The translations under genes were made by a program, and so were the position numbers. Source: Christensenella sp. UBA1260 (GTDB lineage Bacteria; Bacillota; Clostridia; Christensenellales; CAG-917). Taken from it: DNA of 11,896 bases. The notes below the pieces were generated by a model. The model was not told the DNA's origin. It saw only the letters and a program-made list of their open reading frames with translations, and did no database searches. Position 1 is the first letter of the stretch, and each line of letters opens with the position of its first letter. Shown here in pieces: positions 1 to 5,547 of the stretch. The DNA is taken from the NCBI GenBank assembly GCA_002308155.1, contig DBVQ01000065.1, positions 1 to 11,896 on the forward strand. Reading direction: 5' to 3'.

Positions 1-16
1 AAAACTACCAAGTTTT

Positions 17-45
17 ATCACTCGAAAAGTCGAGTGATTTTTTTT
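17..45 (+). terminator. Intrinsic terminator of an upstream gene outside the window
   Basis: A perfect 9-bp stem (ATCACTCGA, 17-25, with TCGAGTGAT, 30-38) with a 4-nt AAAG loop runs directly into a tract of eight T (38-45). This is a classic Rho-independent terminator for plus-strand transcription entering from the left. The gene it serves lies outside the window. Confidence 0.85.
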
Positions 46-72
46 GACAAATTGCTTTTGCTGTGTTAAACT
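44..72 (+). promoter_or_regulatory. Sigma-A-type promoter of scpA-scpB
   Basis: A perfect -35 box TTGACA (44-49) is followed by a 17-nt spacer and a -10 box TAAACT (67-72, four of six consensus bases). The -35 box overlaps the last two T of the preceding terminator, so two transcription units are packed with no spare DNA. Transcription would start near 79, giving a leader of about 27 nt before scpA. The call rests on consensus match and position only. Confidence 0.6.
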
Positions 73-105
73 TGAAAAGTAATAGTTTTATGCACGGAGA
101 ATCGC

Positions 106-990
106 ATGCAAGATCAAGAAAACGACAACAAAATAATTGAGGATCAAGCGCAACAAAATGCGCCTGACAACCTTGAAATTGTCGAGCCGGAAGTCGTTGA
201 CGGCGAGTTTTTGCTTGCAAAACCCGAGATTGTCTATCATCTTGAAGATTTTGACGGACCGATTGATTTGCTCTTGACGCTCATAAAGGCGGCAAAGATT
301 GCCATTGAAGACATATTTATCTCCGATGTCACAAGCCAATATGTTGAAATCATCAAAAACACTCCAAAGGAAGAACTTGACTTTGATTACGCCGGTGAGT
401 TTATCACAATGGCGGCAGAGCTTGTATATCTCAAATCCGTGCGCACGCTTCCACGTGAAGACGAAGATTTTGAAGACGACGAGTTTGACGAAAGGCAACT
501 CCTTATCAACAAAATCAAAGAATACGCGCTTCTTCGCGAAGAGAGCAAAAAACTGCAAGAAATGGAGACAATCAACCGTTTTTATCGTGCGCCAGTCTTC
601 ACAGACAAGGATTATCGCGTAGCGCTCGTCAATTTCTCGCTTCCAAAACTTGTTGCGGCTTACGCACAAGTGCTTGCCAACGCTGAGCGCAGAGGTCAAG
701 ATATTATCCCAAAGAAAGTTGTCAAAGACAAGTTTTCCGTGCACGATCAAATGGAGCATATACGCCAAATCATTGCAATTGAAAAGGAAATGCAGTTTAC
801 CGATCTATTTGAAGAAGATTATGACAAGAGCGATATCGTGACGACGTTCCTTGCCGTGCTTGAACTGTTGAAATATGGCAAATTGCGCGCAAAACAAGAC
901 GAGGTTTTTGGTGCAATAACGATTTTTGCCGTTGAAGGCACGGAAGACGAGCCTATTGTATTTGAGGAGAACGACGATGGAAAATATTAA
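106..990 (+). CDS. scpA: Segregation and condensation protein A (ScpA, kleisin)
   Basis: ScpA is the kleisin subunit that bridges the SMC ATPase heads and, with ScpB, forms the bacterial condensin loaded on the nucleoid for chromosome segregation. The protein has 294 residues. The family N-terminal signature is visible at about 43-60 (YHLEDFDGPIDLLLTLI). The helical middle part follows, and the C-terminal winged-helix region that contacts the second SMC head spans about 215-280. Most family members are about 240-260 residues and begin near the signature. Here roughly 40 acidic, Gln/Asn-rich residues precede it. The ATG at 106 is preceded by GGAGA (96-100) at good spacing, and no other Met occurs before the signature, so the extension looks genuine. 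The gene overlaps scpB by 14 bp. Family assignment is firm; the role of the extension is unknown. Confidence 0.95.
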   Translation: MQDQENDNKIIEDQAQQNAPDNLEIVEPEVVDGEFLLAKPEIVYHLEDFDGPIDLLLTLIKAAKIAIEDIFISDVTSQYVEIIKNTPKEELDFDYAGEFITMAAELVYLKSVRTLPREDEDFEDDEFDERQLLINKIKEYALLREESKKLQEMETINRFYRAPVFTDKDYRVALVNFSLPKLVAAYAQVLANAERRGQDIIPKKVVKDKFSVHDQMEHIRQIIAIEKEMQFTDLFEEDYDKSDIVTTFLAVLELLKYGKLRAKQDEVFGAITIFAVEGTEDEPIVFEENDDGKY

Positions 991-1681
991 AAACACCGTA
1001 GAAGCCATTATTTTTGCGAGCGGATCGCCGATTTTGAAGAGCGATATCATAGAAAAAGTCCCCGAACTGACCACGCAAAAGCTCAACAGCATTATAAAGG
1101 ATTTGCAAACCACATATTCAGACAAATGCGGCATTATTCTTGCGGAGTTCAATGGCAAGGTGCAATTTATGTCCAATCCAAAGTATGGCGAAATCGTCGC
1201 CGACGTGCTCACTCCTTTGAGAGAAAAAGAGCTCACAAAGACGCTTCTTGAAGTCCTTGCCACAATTGCCTACAAACAACCAATCACAAGGCTTGAAATA
1301 GATGATATGAGAGGCGGCACAAGCTCAGAATATGCCATTACAGGGCTTTTGAAGGCTGGTCTTGTCGAGGCTGTTGGCAGAAAGGACACTGTTGGCAGAC
1401 CTTTGCTCTATGGCACAACGGACGAGTTTTTGAAAAAGTTCCAGATTTCCGACATCAAAGAGCTACCGGATTATGAAGAAGTGCTCAATCAACTCAAGCT
1501 TATCAGCGGACCTGCGCAGGAGACGTTGTTCCACACGCGCACGTTGCTTGACGAGGACGAAAACCTTGTTGAAGAGCAAGTCATTGCAGAGGTTGCGGCA
1601 GACACGATTGCTCCTGAACAGTTTGATGAAGACGAGATTCCTGAGTTCCTTGAAGGCGAAACGTTTGAAGTTTTTGACTGA
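977..1681 (+). CDS. scpB: Segregation and condensation protein B (ScpB)
   Basis: ScpB is the dimeric tandem winged-helix protein that binds the ScpA linker and regulates the SMC-ScpAB complex. I place the start at ATG 977 (MENIKNTVEAIIF), because GAGGAG (964-969) sits 7 nt upstream and family members begin at this point. A longer in-frame start at 926 lies inside scpA and has no ribosome binding site. The predicted protein has 234 residues. The conserved second winged-helix stretch is clear: LATIAYKQPITRLEID (about 94-109) and GRPLLYGTTDEFLKKF (140-155). Family members usually end soon after this, near 180-200 residues. Here a strongly acidic tail of about 45-55 residues rich in Glu/Asp continues to the stop. 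The gene overlaps scpA by 14 bp, implying translational coupling, and is followed by a terminator. Confidence 0.95.
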   Translation: MENIKNTVEAIIFASGSPILKSDIIEKVPELTTQKLNSIIKDLQTTYSDKCGIILAEFNGKVQFMSNPKYGEIVADVLTPLREKELTKTLLEVLATIAYKQPITRLEIDDMRGGTSSEYAITGLLKAGLVEAVGRKDTVGRPLLYGTTDEFLKKFQISDIKELPDYEEVLNQLKLISGPAQETLFHTRTLLDEDENLVEEQVIAEVAADTIAPEQFDEDEIPEFLEGETFEVFD

Positions 1682-1704
1682 TATTATTTGAAAACGATTT
1701 TGAC

Positions 1705-1729
1705 AAACCCACACTTTGTGTGGGTTTTT
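1705..1729 (+). terminator. Intrinsic terminator after scpAB
   Basis: A 10-bp perfect stem (AAACCCACAC, 1705-1714, with GTGTGGGTTT, 1718-1727) with a TTT loop is followed by a short T run (1725-1729). It lies 23 bp after the scpB stop and ends the scpAB unit. The T tract is short, so some readthrough into the next gene is plausible. Confidence 0.8.
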
Positions 1730-1736
1730 GTATAAA

Positions 1737-1765
1737 TTGATATTTTTCCATTTTTTGCAAAGAAT
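1737..1765 (+). promoter_or_regulatory. Weak candidate promoter before the DUF2953-ytfJ-dacF unit
   Basis: Only 42 bp separate the scpB terminator from the next start codon, so any dedicated promoter must lie here. The best match is TTGATA (1737-1742), a 17-nt spacer and AAGAAT (1760-1765, four of six). The -10 box would end 6 nt before the ATG, which places the transcription start at or next to the start codon. The match is modest and the call is tentative. Confidence 0.25.
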
Positions 1766-1771
1766 AGTGAT

Positions 1772-2281
1772 ATGTGGATCGGTATCACTTTAATCATTGT
1801 CCAAATTGTGCTAGCAGTCATGTTTTTGCCGATAAGAGTCGTATTTCAAGGCTATTTTGCTTTGAGCAGCCTCAGTGGTGGCGTGGACGTGAAATTGTTT
1901 GCATTAAGAGTTGTGAGGCTGAGACTAAACGTTGTTGACGGCAAGTTTGAGCTTAGAATCAATGACAAACCAACAAACTATGCAAATATCAAGCAAAATC
2001 CGCAGATTTTCAAAAATGTGTTGACCTATCTCGGCGGCGATAATTTGCTTATTCATGGCAATATGCTCGCTGTATTTGGCGGAGACGAGTCCAAAAACGG
2101 CGCAATTATCTGCGGAATAGCCGAAGTGATTGCAAATACAATAAAAACAAAGCTGAAAAAGGCAAAAGCCAAATTTTTTGCGGATTTTGACGGATTGAGG
2201 GCAGACATAGATTTTGCCTTTAACACAAAAATTAACTTTGTGCAGGCATTTGAAATGCTTGCAGGAGGCAAAAATGACTGA
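1772..2281 (+). CDS. DUF2953 (YtfI-like) membrane-anchored protein
   Basis: This 169-residue protein starts with a hydrophobic segment (residues about 2-22, WIGITLIIVQIVLAVMFLPI) that should act as a membrane anchor. A beta-rich, basic region follows with the feel of the DUF2953 family (B. subtilis YtfI): GYFALSSLSGGVDVKLFAL and, near the C terminus, the INFVQAFEML stretch. Its position directly before ytfJ supports the call, because ytfI and ytfJ are also neighbours in B. subtilis. The molecular function of the family is unknown. No convincing Shine-Dalgarno sequence precedes ATG 1772. The gene overlaps ytfJ by 8 bp, so their translation is likely coupled. I rely on context as much as on sequence for this call, and the protein is somewhat shorter than typical members. 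Confidence 0.7.
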   Translation: MWIGITLIIVQIVLAVMFLPIRVVFQGYFALSSLSGGVDVKLFALRVVRLRLNVVDGKFELRINDKPTNYANIKQNPQIFKNVLTYLGGDNLLIHGNMLAVFGGDESKNGAIICGIAEVIANTIKTKLKKAKAKFFADFDGLRADIDFAFNTKINFVQAFEMLAGGKND

Positions 2282-2627
2282 TTTTGAAGAGATTTTGAAG
2301 GAAACGGTTGAAAACATAAAGACAGTAGTCGGTTGCAACGATGTGATTGGCAAACCGATTGTAAACGGCGATGGCACAATAATACTGCCGGTCAGCAAGT
2401 TGTCTTATGGTTTTGTTGCAGGAGGCGGAGGAAGTCTCAAAAACGCAAAAGAGGGCAGTCCGTTTGCAAATGCGAGCGGTGGAGGCATGACAGTGACACC
2501 TGTGGGATTTTTGATATGCGGCAGGGAAAAGAAGTTTATAACCGTTGACAAGGCTTATGAAAGCAACAAATGGCTTGATCTCTTGCATACGGCAGTGGAG
2601 ACGCTAAAAGGAGACAAAAATGAGTAA
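2274..2627 (+). CDS. ytfJ: Spore protein YtfJ/GerW family
   Basis: The YtfJ (GerW) family is associated with sporulation; in Bacillus the protein is linked to spore germination, but its biochemical activity is not known. I choose ATG 2274 because a perfect AGGAGG (2263-2268) lies 5 nt upstream; a longer in-frame start at 2214 lies within the preceding gene. The product has 117 residues. Family features include the N-terminal helix (MTDFEEILKETVENIKTVVG), followed by VIGKPIVNGDGTIILPVSKLS, the glycine-rich FVAGGGGS loop (about residues 48-55) and the SGGGMTVTPVGFLI strand (about 69-82). The Bacillus protein carries a longer C-terminal tail. The gene overlaps both neighbours by 8 bp, so it sits inside a tightly coupled three-gene unit with a DUF2953 gene and dacF. 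Its presence suggests the organism or its ancestors sporulate. Confidence 0.88.
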   Translation: MTDFEEILKETVENIKTVVGCNDVIGKPIVNGDGTIILPVSKLSYGFVAGGGGSLKNAKEGSPFANASGGGMTVTPVGFLICGREKKFITVDKAYESNKWLDLLHTAVETLKGDKNE

Positions 2628-3765
2628 TAATAGGCAAATAATATACTGTTTGGTGCTTGTTTTGACACTTGGCGTGCTACTGTGTGGCTTTGCATTAGGC
2701 AATAATGGCGCCTTAAATAATGTAAAAAGTATTATAGAAAATGTCAATTTTGATAATACTTTCGCTAAAAACACTCAAAATGAGCCCCAAAAGCCACAAA
2801 TTATGCCGGATATACAAGGTGATGATGAGCCACTTTCAACAATCCCCTACAAGGGAGAGCAAGACGCTCCAAAACCCGTTGAATTGGACTCAAAAACTTC
2901 CAAGAGAAACTTAATGAGTGGCAAAGTTCTGATAGAACAGACTTCAAAGAGGGTATTGTTTGGAGAAAACGAAAATGCAAAACTGTATCCTGCATCAACA
3001 ACAAAAGTGTTGACTGCCTTGTGCGTTTTAAACAATTTGCCTCTTGACAGAATTGTCAAAGTGCCCAAGGAGGCTGAAGGGGTGGAAGGTTCTTCATTGT
3101 ATCTGCGTGCAGGACAGAACATCACAGTTGAAGATTTGCTCTTTGGGTTGATGCTCAGGAGCGGAAATGATGCGGCTATTGCTTTAGCAATAGAAACGAG
3201 TGGAAGCGTTCAAGATTTTGCAAGTCTTATGAACAAAACCGCAAAAGAGTGTGGTGCAACTAACTCCAATTTTGTCAATCCACATGGATTGCAAGATGAA
3301 AATCACTATACTACCGCACTTGATCTTGCAAAAATCACTGTAAAAGCCTATGAAAACCCCGACTTTGTACGCATTGTCTCGTCTAAGACGAGAAAAATTA
3401 CTGTTGACGGCGTTGAAACTGTCATTGCAAACAAAAATAAGATGCTCAAAAACTATAACGGTGCAAACGGCGTGAAAACAGGCTTTACAAAGGCGAGTGG
3501 CAGATGTCTTGTAAGCGGAGCAAAGAGAGAAGATATGCAACTGATGTCCGTCGTGTTAAACTGTGGTGATATGTGGAATGAGTCAGTTAGATTGCTGGAT
3601 TTTGGCTTTGACAACTTTTATATGATACCGCTTGACAATGCGTTGTTGACAAGTGGAGCAACAGAAATATATGTTGATTTTGTTGCTACGGTTGACCATA
3701 ATTGGCATGATATGAAATACCCGATACGCAAAGACGGGACGGAAAAACTTATTTTGAAGCATTGA
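2620..3765 (+). CDS. dacF: Serine-type D-alanyl-D-alanine carboxypeptidase (DacF/PBP5-like, peptidase S11)
   Basis: This exported enzyme should remove the terminal D-Ala from peptidoglycan pentapeptides and so control cross-linking; DacF-type enzymes act during sporulation in Bacilli and Clostridia. The 381-residue protein has an N-terminal hydrophobic signal or anchor (about 7-27) and a hydrophilic Pro/Gln-rich linker (about 28-90). The peptidase S11 domain carries all three catalytic motifs: SxxK as S126-T-T-K129, SGN at 181-183 and KTG at 286-288. Only about 50 residues follow the last recognisable part of the peptidase fold (LLDFGFDNF, about 325-333). The beta-rich PBP5_C domain is therefore cut short and no C-terminal amphipathic anchor is visible. 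AAGGAG (2608-2613) precedes the ATG, which overlaps ytfJ by 8 bp. A terminator follows 4 bp after the stop. DacB-type naming is possible. Confidence 0.92.
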   Translation: MSNNRQIIYCLVLVLTLGVLLCGFALGNNGALNNVKSIIENVNFDNTFAKNTQNEPQKPQIMPDIQGDDEPLSTIPYKGEQDAPKPVELDSKTSKRNLMSGKVLIEQTSKRVLFGENENAKLYPASTTKVLTALCVLNNLPLDRIVKVPKEAEGVEGSSLYLRAGQNITVEDLLFGLMLRSGNDAAIALAIETSGSVQDFASLMNKTAKECGATNSNFVNPHGLQDENHYTTALDLAKITVKAYENPDFVRIVSSKTRKITVDGVETVIANKNKMLKNYNGANGVKTGFTKASGRCLVSGAKREDMQLMSVVLNCGDMWNESVRLLDFGFDNFYMIPLDNALLTSGATEIYVDFVATVDHNWHDMKYPIRKDGTEKLILKH

Positions 3766-3769
3766 AAAT

Positions 3770-3798
3770 TGCAAGCATCTGCTTGCATTTTTCTTTTT
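3770..3798 (+). terminator. Intrinsic terminator after dacF
   Basis: A 7-bp stem (TGCAAGC, 3770-3776, with GCTTGCA, 3781-3787) with an ATCT loop is followed by TTTTTCTTTTT (3788-3798). It begins 4 bp after the dacF stop codon and separates the spore/envelope unit from rluB. Confidence 0.85.
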
Positions 3799-3835
3799 GG
3801 ACGTTTGACAAATATTTTTATGTTGTGCATTTTGC

Positions 3836-3864
3836 TTGCGCACGCTTTTAAAATCTTGTATAAT
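3836..3864 (+). promoter_or_regulatory. Promoter of the rluB-surE-flavoprotein unit
   Basis: A perfect -10 box TATAAT (3859-3864) lies 17 nt after TTGCGC (3836-3841, a weak -35 with only the TTG matching). Transcription would start near 3871, leaving a leader of about 43 nt. A second possible -35, a perfect TTGACA at 3805-3810, has only CATTTT at the right distance (3828-3833), so it may mark a weaker upstream promoter. The 148-bp gap 3766-3913 is otherwise filled by the dacF terminator and the leader hairpin. Confidence 0.55.
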
Positions 3865-3883
3865 AAAACAAATTGTATGTTTT

Positions 3884-3902
3884 CGTGCACATATTGTGCG
3901 CG
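3884..3902 (+). promoter_or_regulatory. Hairpin in the rluB leader just before the ribosome binding site
   Basis: CGTGCACA (3884-3891) pairs with TGTGCGCG (3895-3902) across a 3-nt TAT loop to give 8 pairs, one of them G-U. The hairpin ends 2 nt before the GGGAG ribosome binding site (3905-3909) of rluB. There is no T tract, so it is not a terminator. It could modulate ribosome access or mRNA stability, or be a protein-binding inverted repeat. Function is unproven. Confidence 0.4.
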
Positions 3903-3913
3903 ATGGGAGTTTT

Positions 3914-4744
3914 ATGCGTATCAACAAATATCTCGCGGAATGCGGAGTATGTTCAAGAAGAAATGCGGACGAACTTGTGAAGCAAGGGCGTGTATCCGTC
4001 AATAAGAAAGTCGTGAGAGAACTCGGCTTTGACGTAGACGTGGACAAAGACATAGTCTTTGTTGACGGCAAAAAAGTCGTCAAAGTCACGCATTATGACT
4101 ACATTATGTTCAACAAGCCGAAGGGCTGTGTGACAACAATGGATGACACAAAGGACAACAAATCCGGCAGACCAAAGACAGATATTGAAGGCGCAGATTC
4201 TCAAGCAAAATCGGCTGACGAGAGCGAGGACATCAAAAAACGCCCGAGAAAGACAGTCATTGATTATATCGGCAACGATTTTAAAAACAAGAGGCTTTTT
4301 CCTGTTGGCAGGCTTGATTATGACAGTGAAGGGCTTTTGCTCTTGACAAATGACGGCAATCTCACATACAAACTCACTCATCCATCCGGTGAAATTCCCA
4401 AAACCTATATTGTCAAGATTGAAGGCACTATAGAAGAGAGCGATCTTGCGATACTTCGCAAGGGCGTCAAGGTTGACGGAGTCAAATATGGGCACTCTAA
4501 GGTCAAAGTGACGGGGATTGAGGACGGAAACGCAAGACTTGAAGTTATAATTTTTGAGGGCAAAAACAGAGAAATCCGTCGTATGTTTGAAGCGGTCGAA
4601 AAGAAAGTTATCTTTTTAAAACGCGTCGCAATCGGGGATTTGCGTCTTGGCGGACTCTCCCGCGGTGGATATAGAGAGCTCAATGAAATTGAAGTTGCCT
4701 ATCTTCAAAAGCTTTGCGAAAAGGTCGGCGCAAACAAGCAATAA
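3914..4744 (+). CDS. rluB: rRNA pseudouridine synthase, RluB/RsuA family
   Basis: This enzyme converts a specific uridine in ribosomal RNA to pseudouridine; family and context point to 23S rRNA (RluB), though RsuA-type specificity cannot be excluded. The 276-residue protein begins with an S4 RNA-binding domain (about 1-60, RINKYLAECGVCSRRNADEL). The catalytic domain carries GRLDYDSEGLLLLTNDG (132-148) with the catalytic Asp at 135. Family motifs EGKNREIRRMFEA (215-227) and the GLSRGGYREL region (247-256) follow. About 30 extra charged residues (about 79-110) lie between MFNKPKGCVTT and TVIDYIG, where relatives have a short loop. I choose ATG 3914, preceded by GGGAG (3905-3909), because the S4 domain starts there; the upstream in-frame ATG at 3836 coincides with the promoter. 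The gene sits at its usual clostridial position, but spmA and spmB are missing before it. Confidence 0.92.
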   Translation: MRINKYLAECGVCSRRNADELVKQGRVSVNKKVVRELGFDVDVDKDIVFVDGKKVVKVTHYDYIMFNKPKGCVTTMDDTKDNKSGRPKTDIEGADSQAKSADESEDIKKRPRKTVIDYIGNDFKNKRLFPVGRLDYDSEGLLLLTNDGNLTYKLTHPSGEIPKTYIVKIEGTIEESDLAILRKGVKVDGVKYGHSKVKVTGIEDGNARLEVIIFEGKNREIRRMFEAVEKKVIFLKRVAIGDLRLGGLSRGGYRELNEIEVAYLQKLCEKVGANKQ

Positions 4745-4751
4745 CAAGAGT

Positions 4752-4770
4752 TTACTATCCATGATAGTAA
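4752..4770 (+). promoter_or_regulatory. Perfect inverted repeat between rluB and surE
   Basis: TTACTATC (4752-4759) and GATAGTAA (4763-4770) form a perfect 8-bp stem with a CAT loop in the 41-bp gap between rluB and surE. Only three T follow, so it is at best a weak terminator. It could also be an operator or a processing or attenuation element setting the rluB to surE ratio. It ends 15 nt before the surE start codon. Confidence 0.45.
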
Positions 4771-4785
4771 TTTGATTGAAATATA

Positions 4786-5547
4786 ATGAATATTCTTCTC
4801 ACAAACGATGACGGCTACAAAGCCCCGGGCATCTGGGCGCTTGCAAATAGGCTAAAAAAAGAGCACAAAGTGTATATGGTTGCACCTGACTCAGAGAGAT
4901 CGGGCGCGTCTCATTCCGCCTCGTTTTTCTCATCGCTTACATATGTTAGCCACGGCAACATCGATGGTGTTGAAGTTTATTCAATAAGTGGCACTCCGGC
5001 GGACTGTGTGGTGTTTTCCGTCAAATACCTTTTGAAGGATGTCAAAATCGATTGCGTCCTGTCGGGCATTAACGATGTTTTGAACGTCGGCACGGATATT
5101 ATCTTTTCCGGCACCTTTGGTGCCGCTCAAGAGGCCACATATCAAGGCATAAAGGGTATTGCGGTGTCATTGCGCGCAAGAGGAACAGCTGATTTTGATT
5201 ATGCAGCGGATTTCACGCTCAAAAATCTTGATCTGCTCCTCAAATATGCTGACGACAGTGTGACTGTCAATGTCAATATACCAAAGACCAAAAAAGAAGA
5301 GCTCAAAGGCGTCAAGGTCGCGCATGAAACAAAGCTTCCATACTTTGAAGAGTTCTATGAAACGCGCGACGAAAATGACAAAGTCATTTTCAAAATCAAC
5401 GGACATCATCTTGACCAAAAGGATGAGCCGTCTATGGGTGATTGCTGGCTTTGCGACAACGACTATATTGCAATAACCCCGGTTCGTCTTGTGAGCAATG
5501 ATTTTGAGCTTATAAAGCGTATGCAAAAGGAAGATTTCAGGCTGTGA
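4786..5547 (+). CDS. surE: 5'/3'-nucleotidase SurE
   Basis: SurE is a metal-dependent phosphatase that dephosphorylates nucleoside monophosphates and, in some species, short polyphosphate; it is linked to stationary-phase survival. The 253-residue length matches the family. The N terminus MNILLTNDDGYKAPGI holds the metal ligands Asp8 and Asp9. Ser39 lies in SERSGASHSAS (36-46), and Asn96 in SGIN (93-96) completes the site. The usual SGINxGxN loop reads SGINDVLN here, so the residues after the key Asn diverge, but the following GTDIIFSGT is normal. ATG 4786 is certain from the protein, yet no Shine-Dalgarno sequence precedes it (the upstream bases are GATTGAAATATA). The stop overlaps the next gene by four bases (GTGA), so the pair should be translationally coupled. 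Confidence 0.93.
   Translation: MNILLTNDDGYKAPGIWALANRLKKEHKVYMVAPDSERSGASHSASFFSSLTYVSHGNIDGVEVYSISGTPADCVVFSVKYLLKDVKIDCVLSGINDVLNVGTDIIFSGTFGAAQEATYQGIKGIAVSLRARGTADFDYAADFTLKNLDLLLKYADDSVTVNVNIPKTKKEELKGVKVAHETKLPYFEEFYETRDENDKVIFKINGHHLDQKDEPSMGDCWLCDNDYIAITPVRLVSNDFELIKRMQKEDFRL

Noticed and set aside
88..768. Long minus-strand open frame (226 codons) opposite scpA
   Set aside because: It lies wholly opposite a clear ScpA gene, is rich in Phe, Val, Lys and Cys as expected for the complement of acidic codons, and shows no recognisable motif or start signal.
926..976. Upstream in-frame start for scpB
   Set aside because: It would add residues read inside scpA in another frame, without a ribosome binding site; ATG 977 has GAGGAG and matches the family N terminus.
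1730..1755. Possible forespore sigma-factor promoter (GTATA ... CATTTTT) before the spore-related unit
   Set aside because: The spacer is 14 nt, shorter than expected for sigma-F or sigma-G promoters, the -10 match is incomplete, and the region is too AT-rich for such a short match to mean much.
4782..4787. TATAAT sequence before surE
   Set aside because: It overlaps the surE start codon and has no -35 at a suitable distance, so it cannot serve surE.
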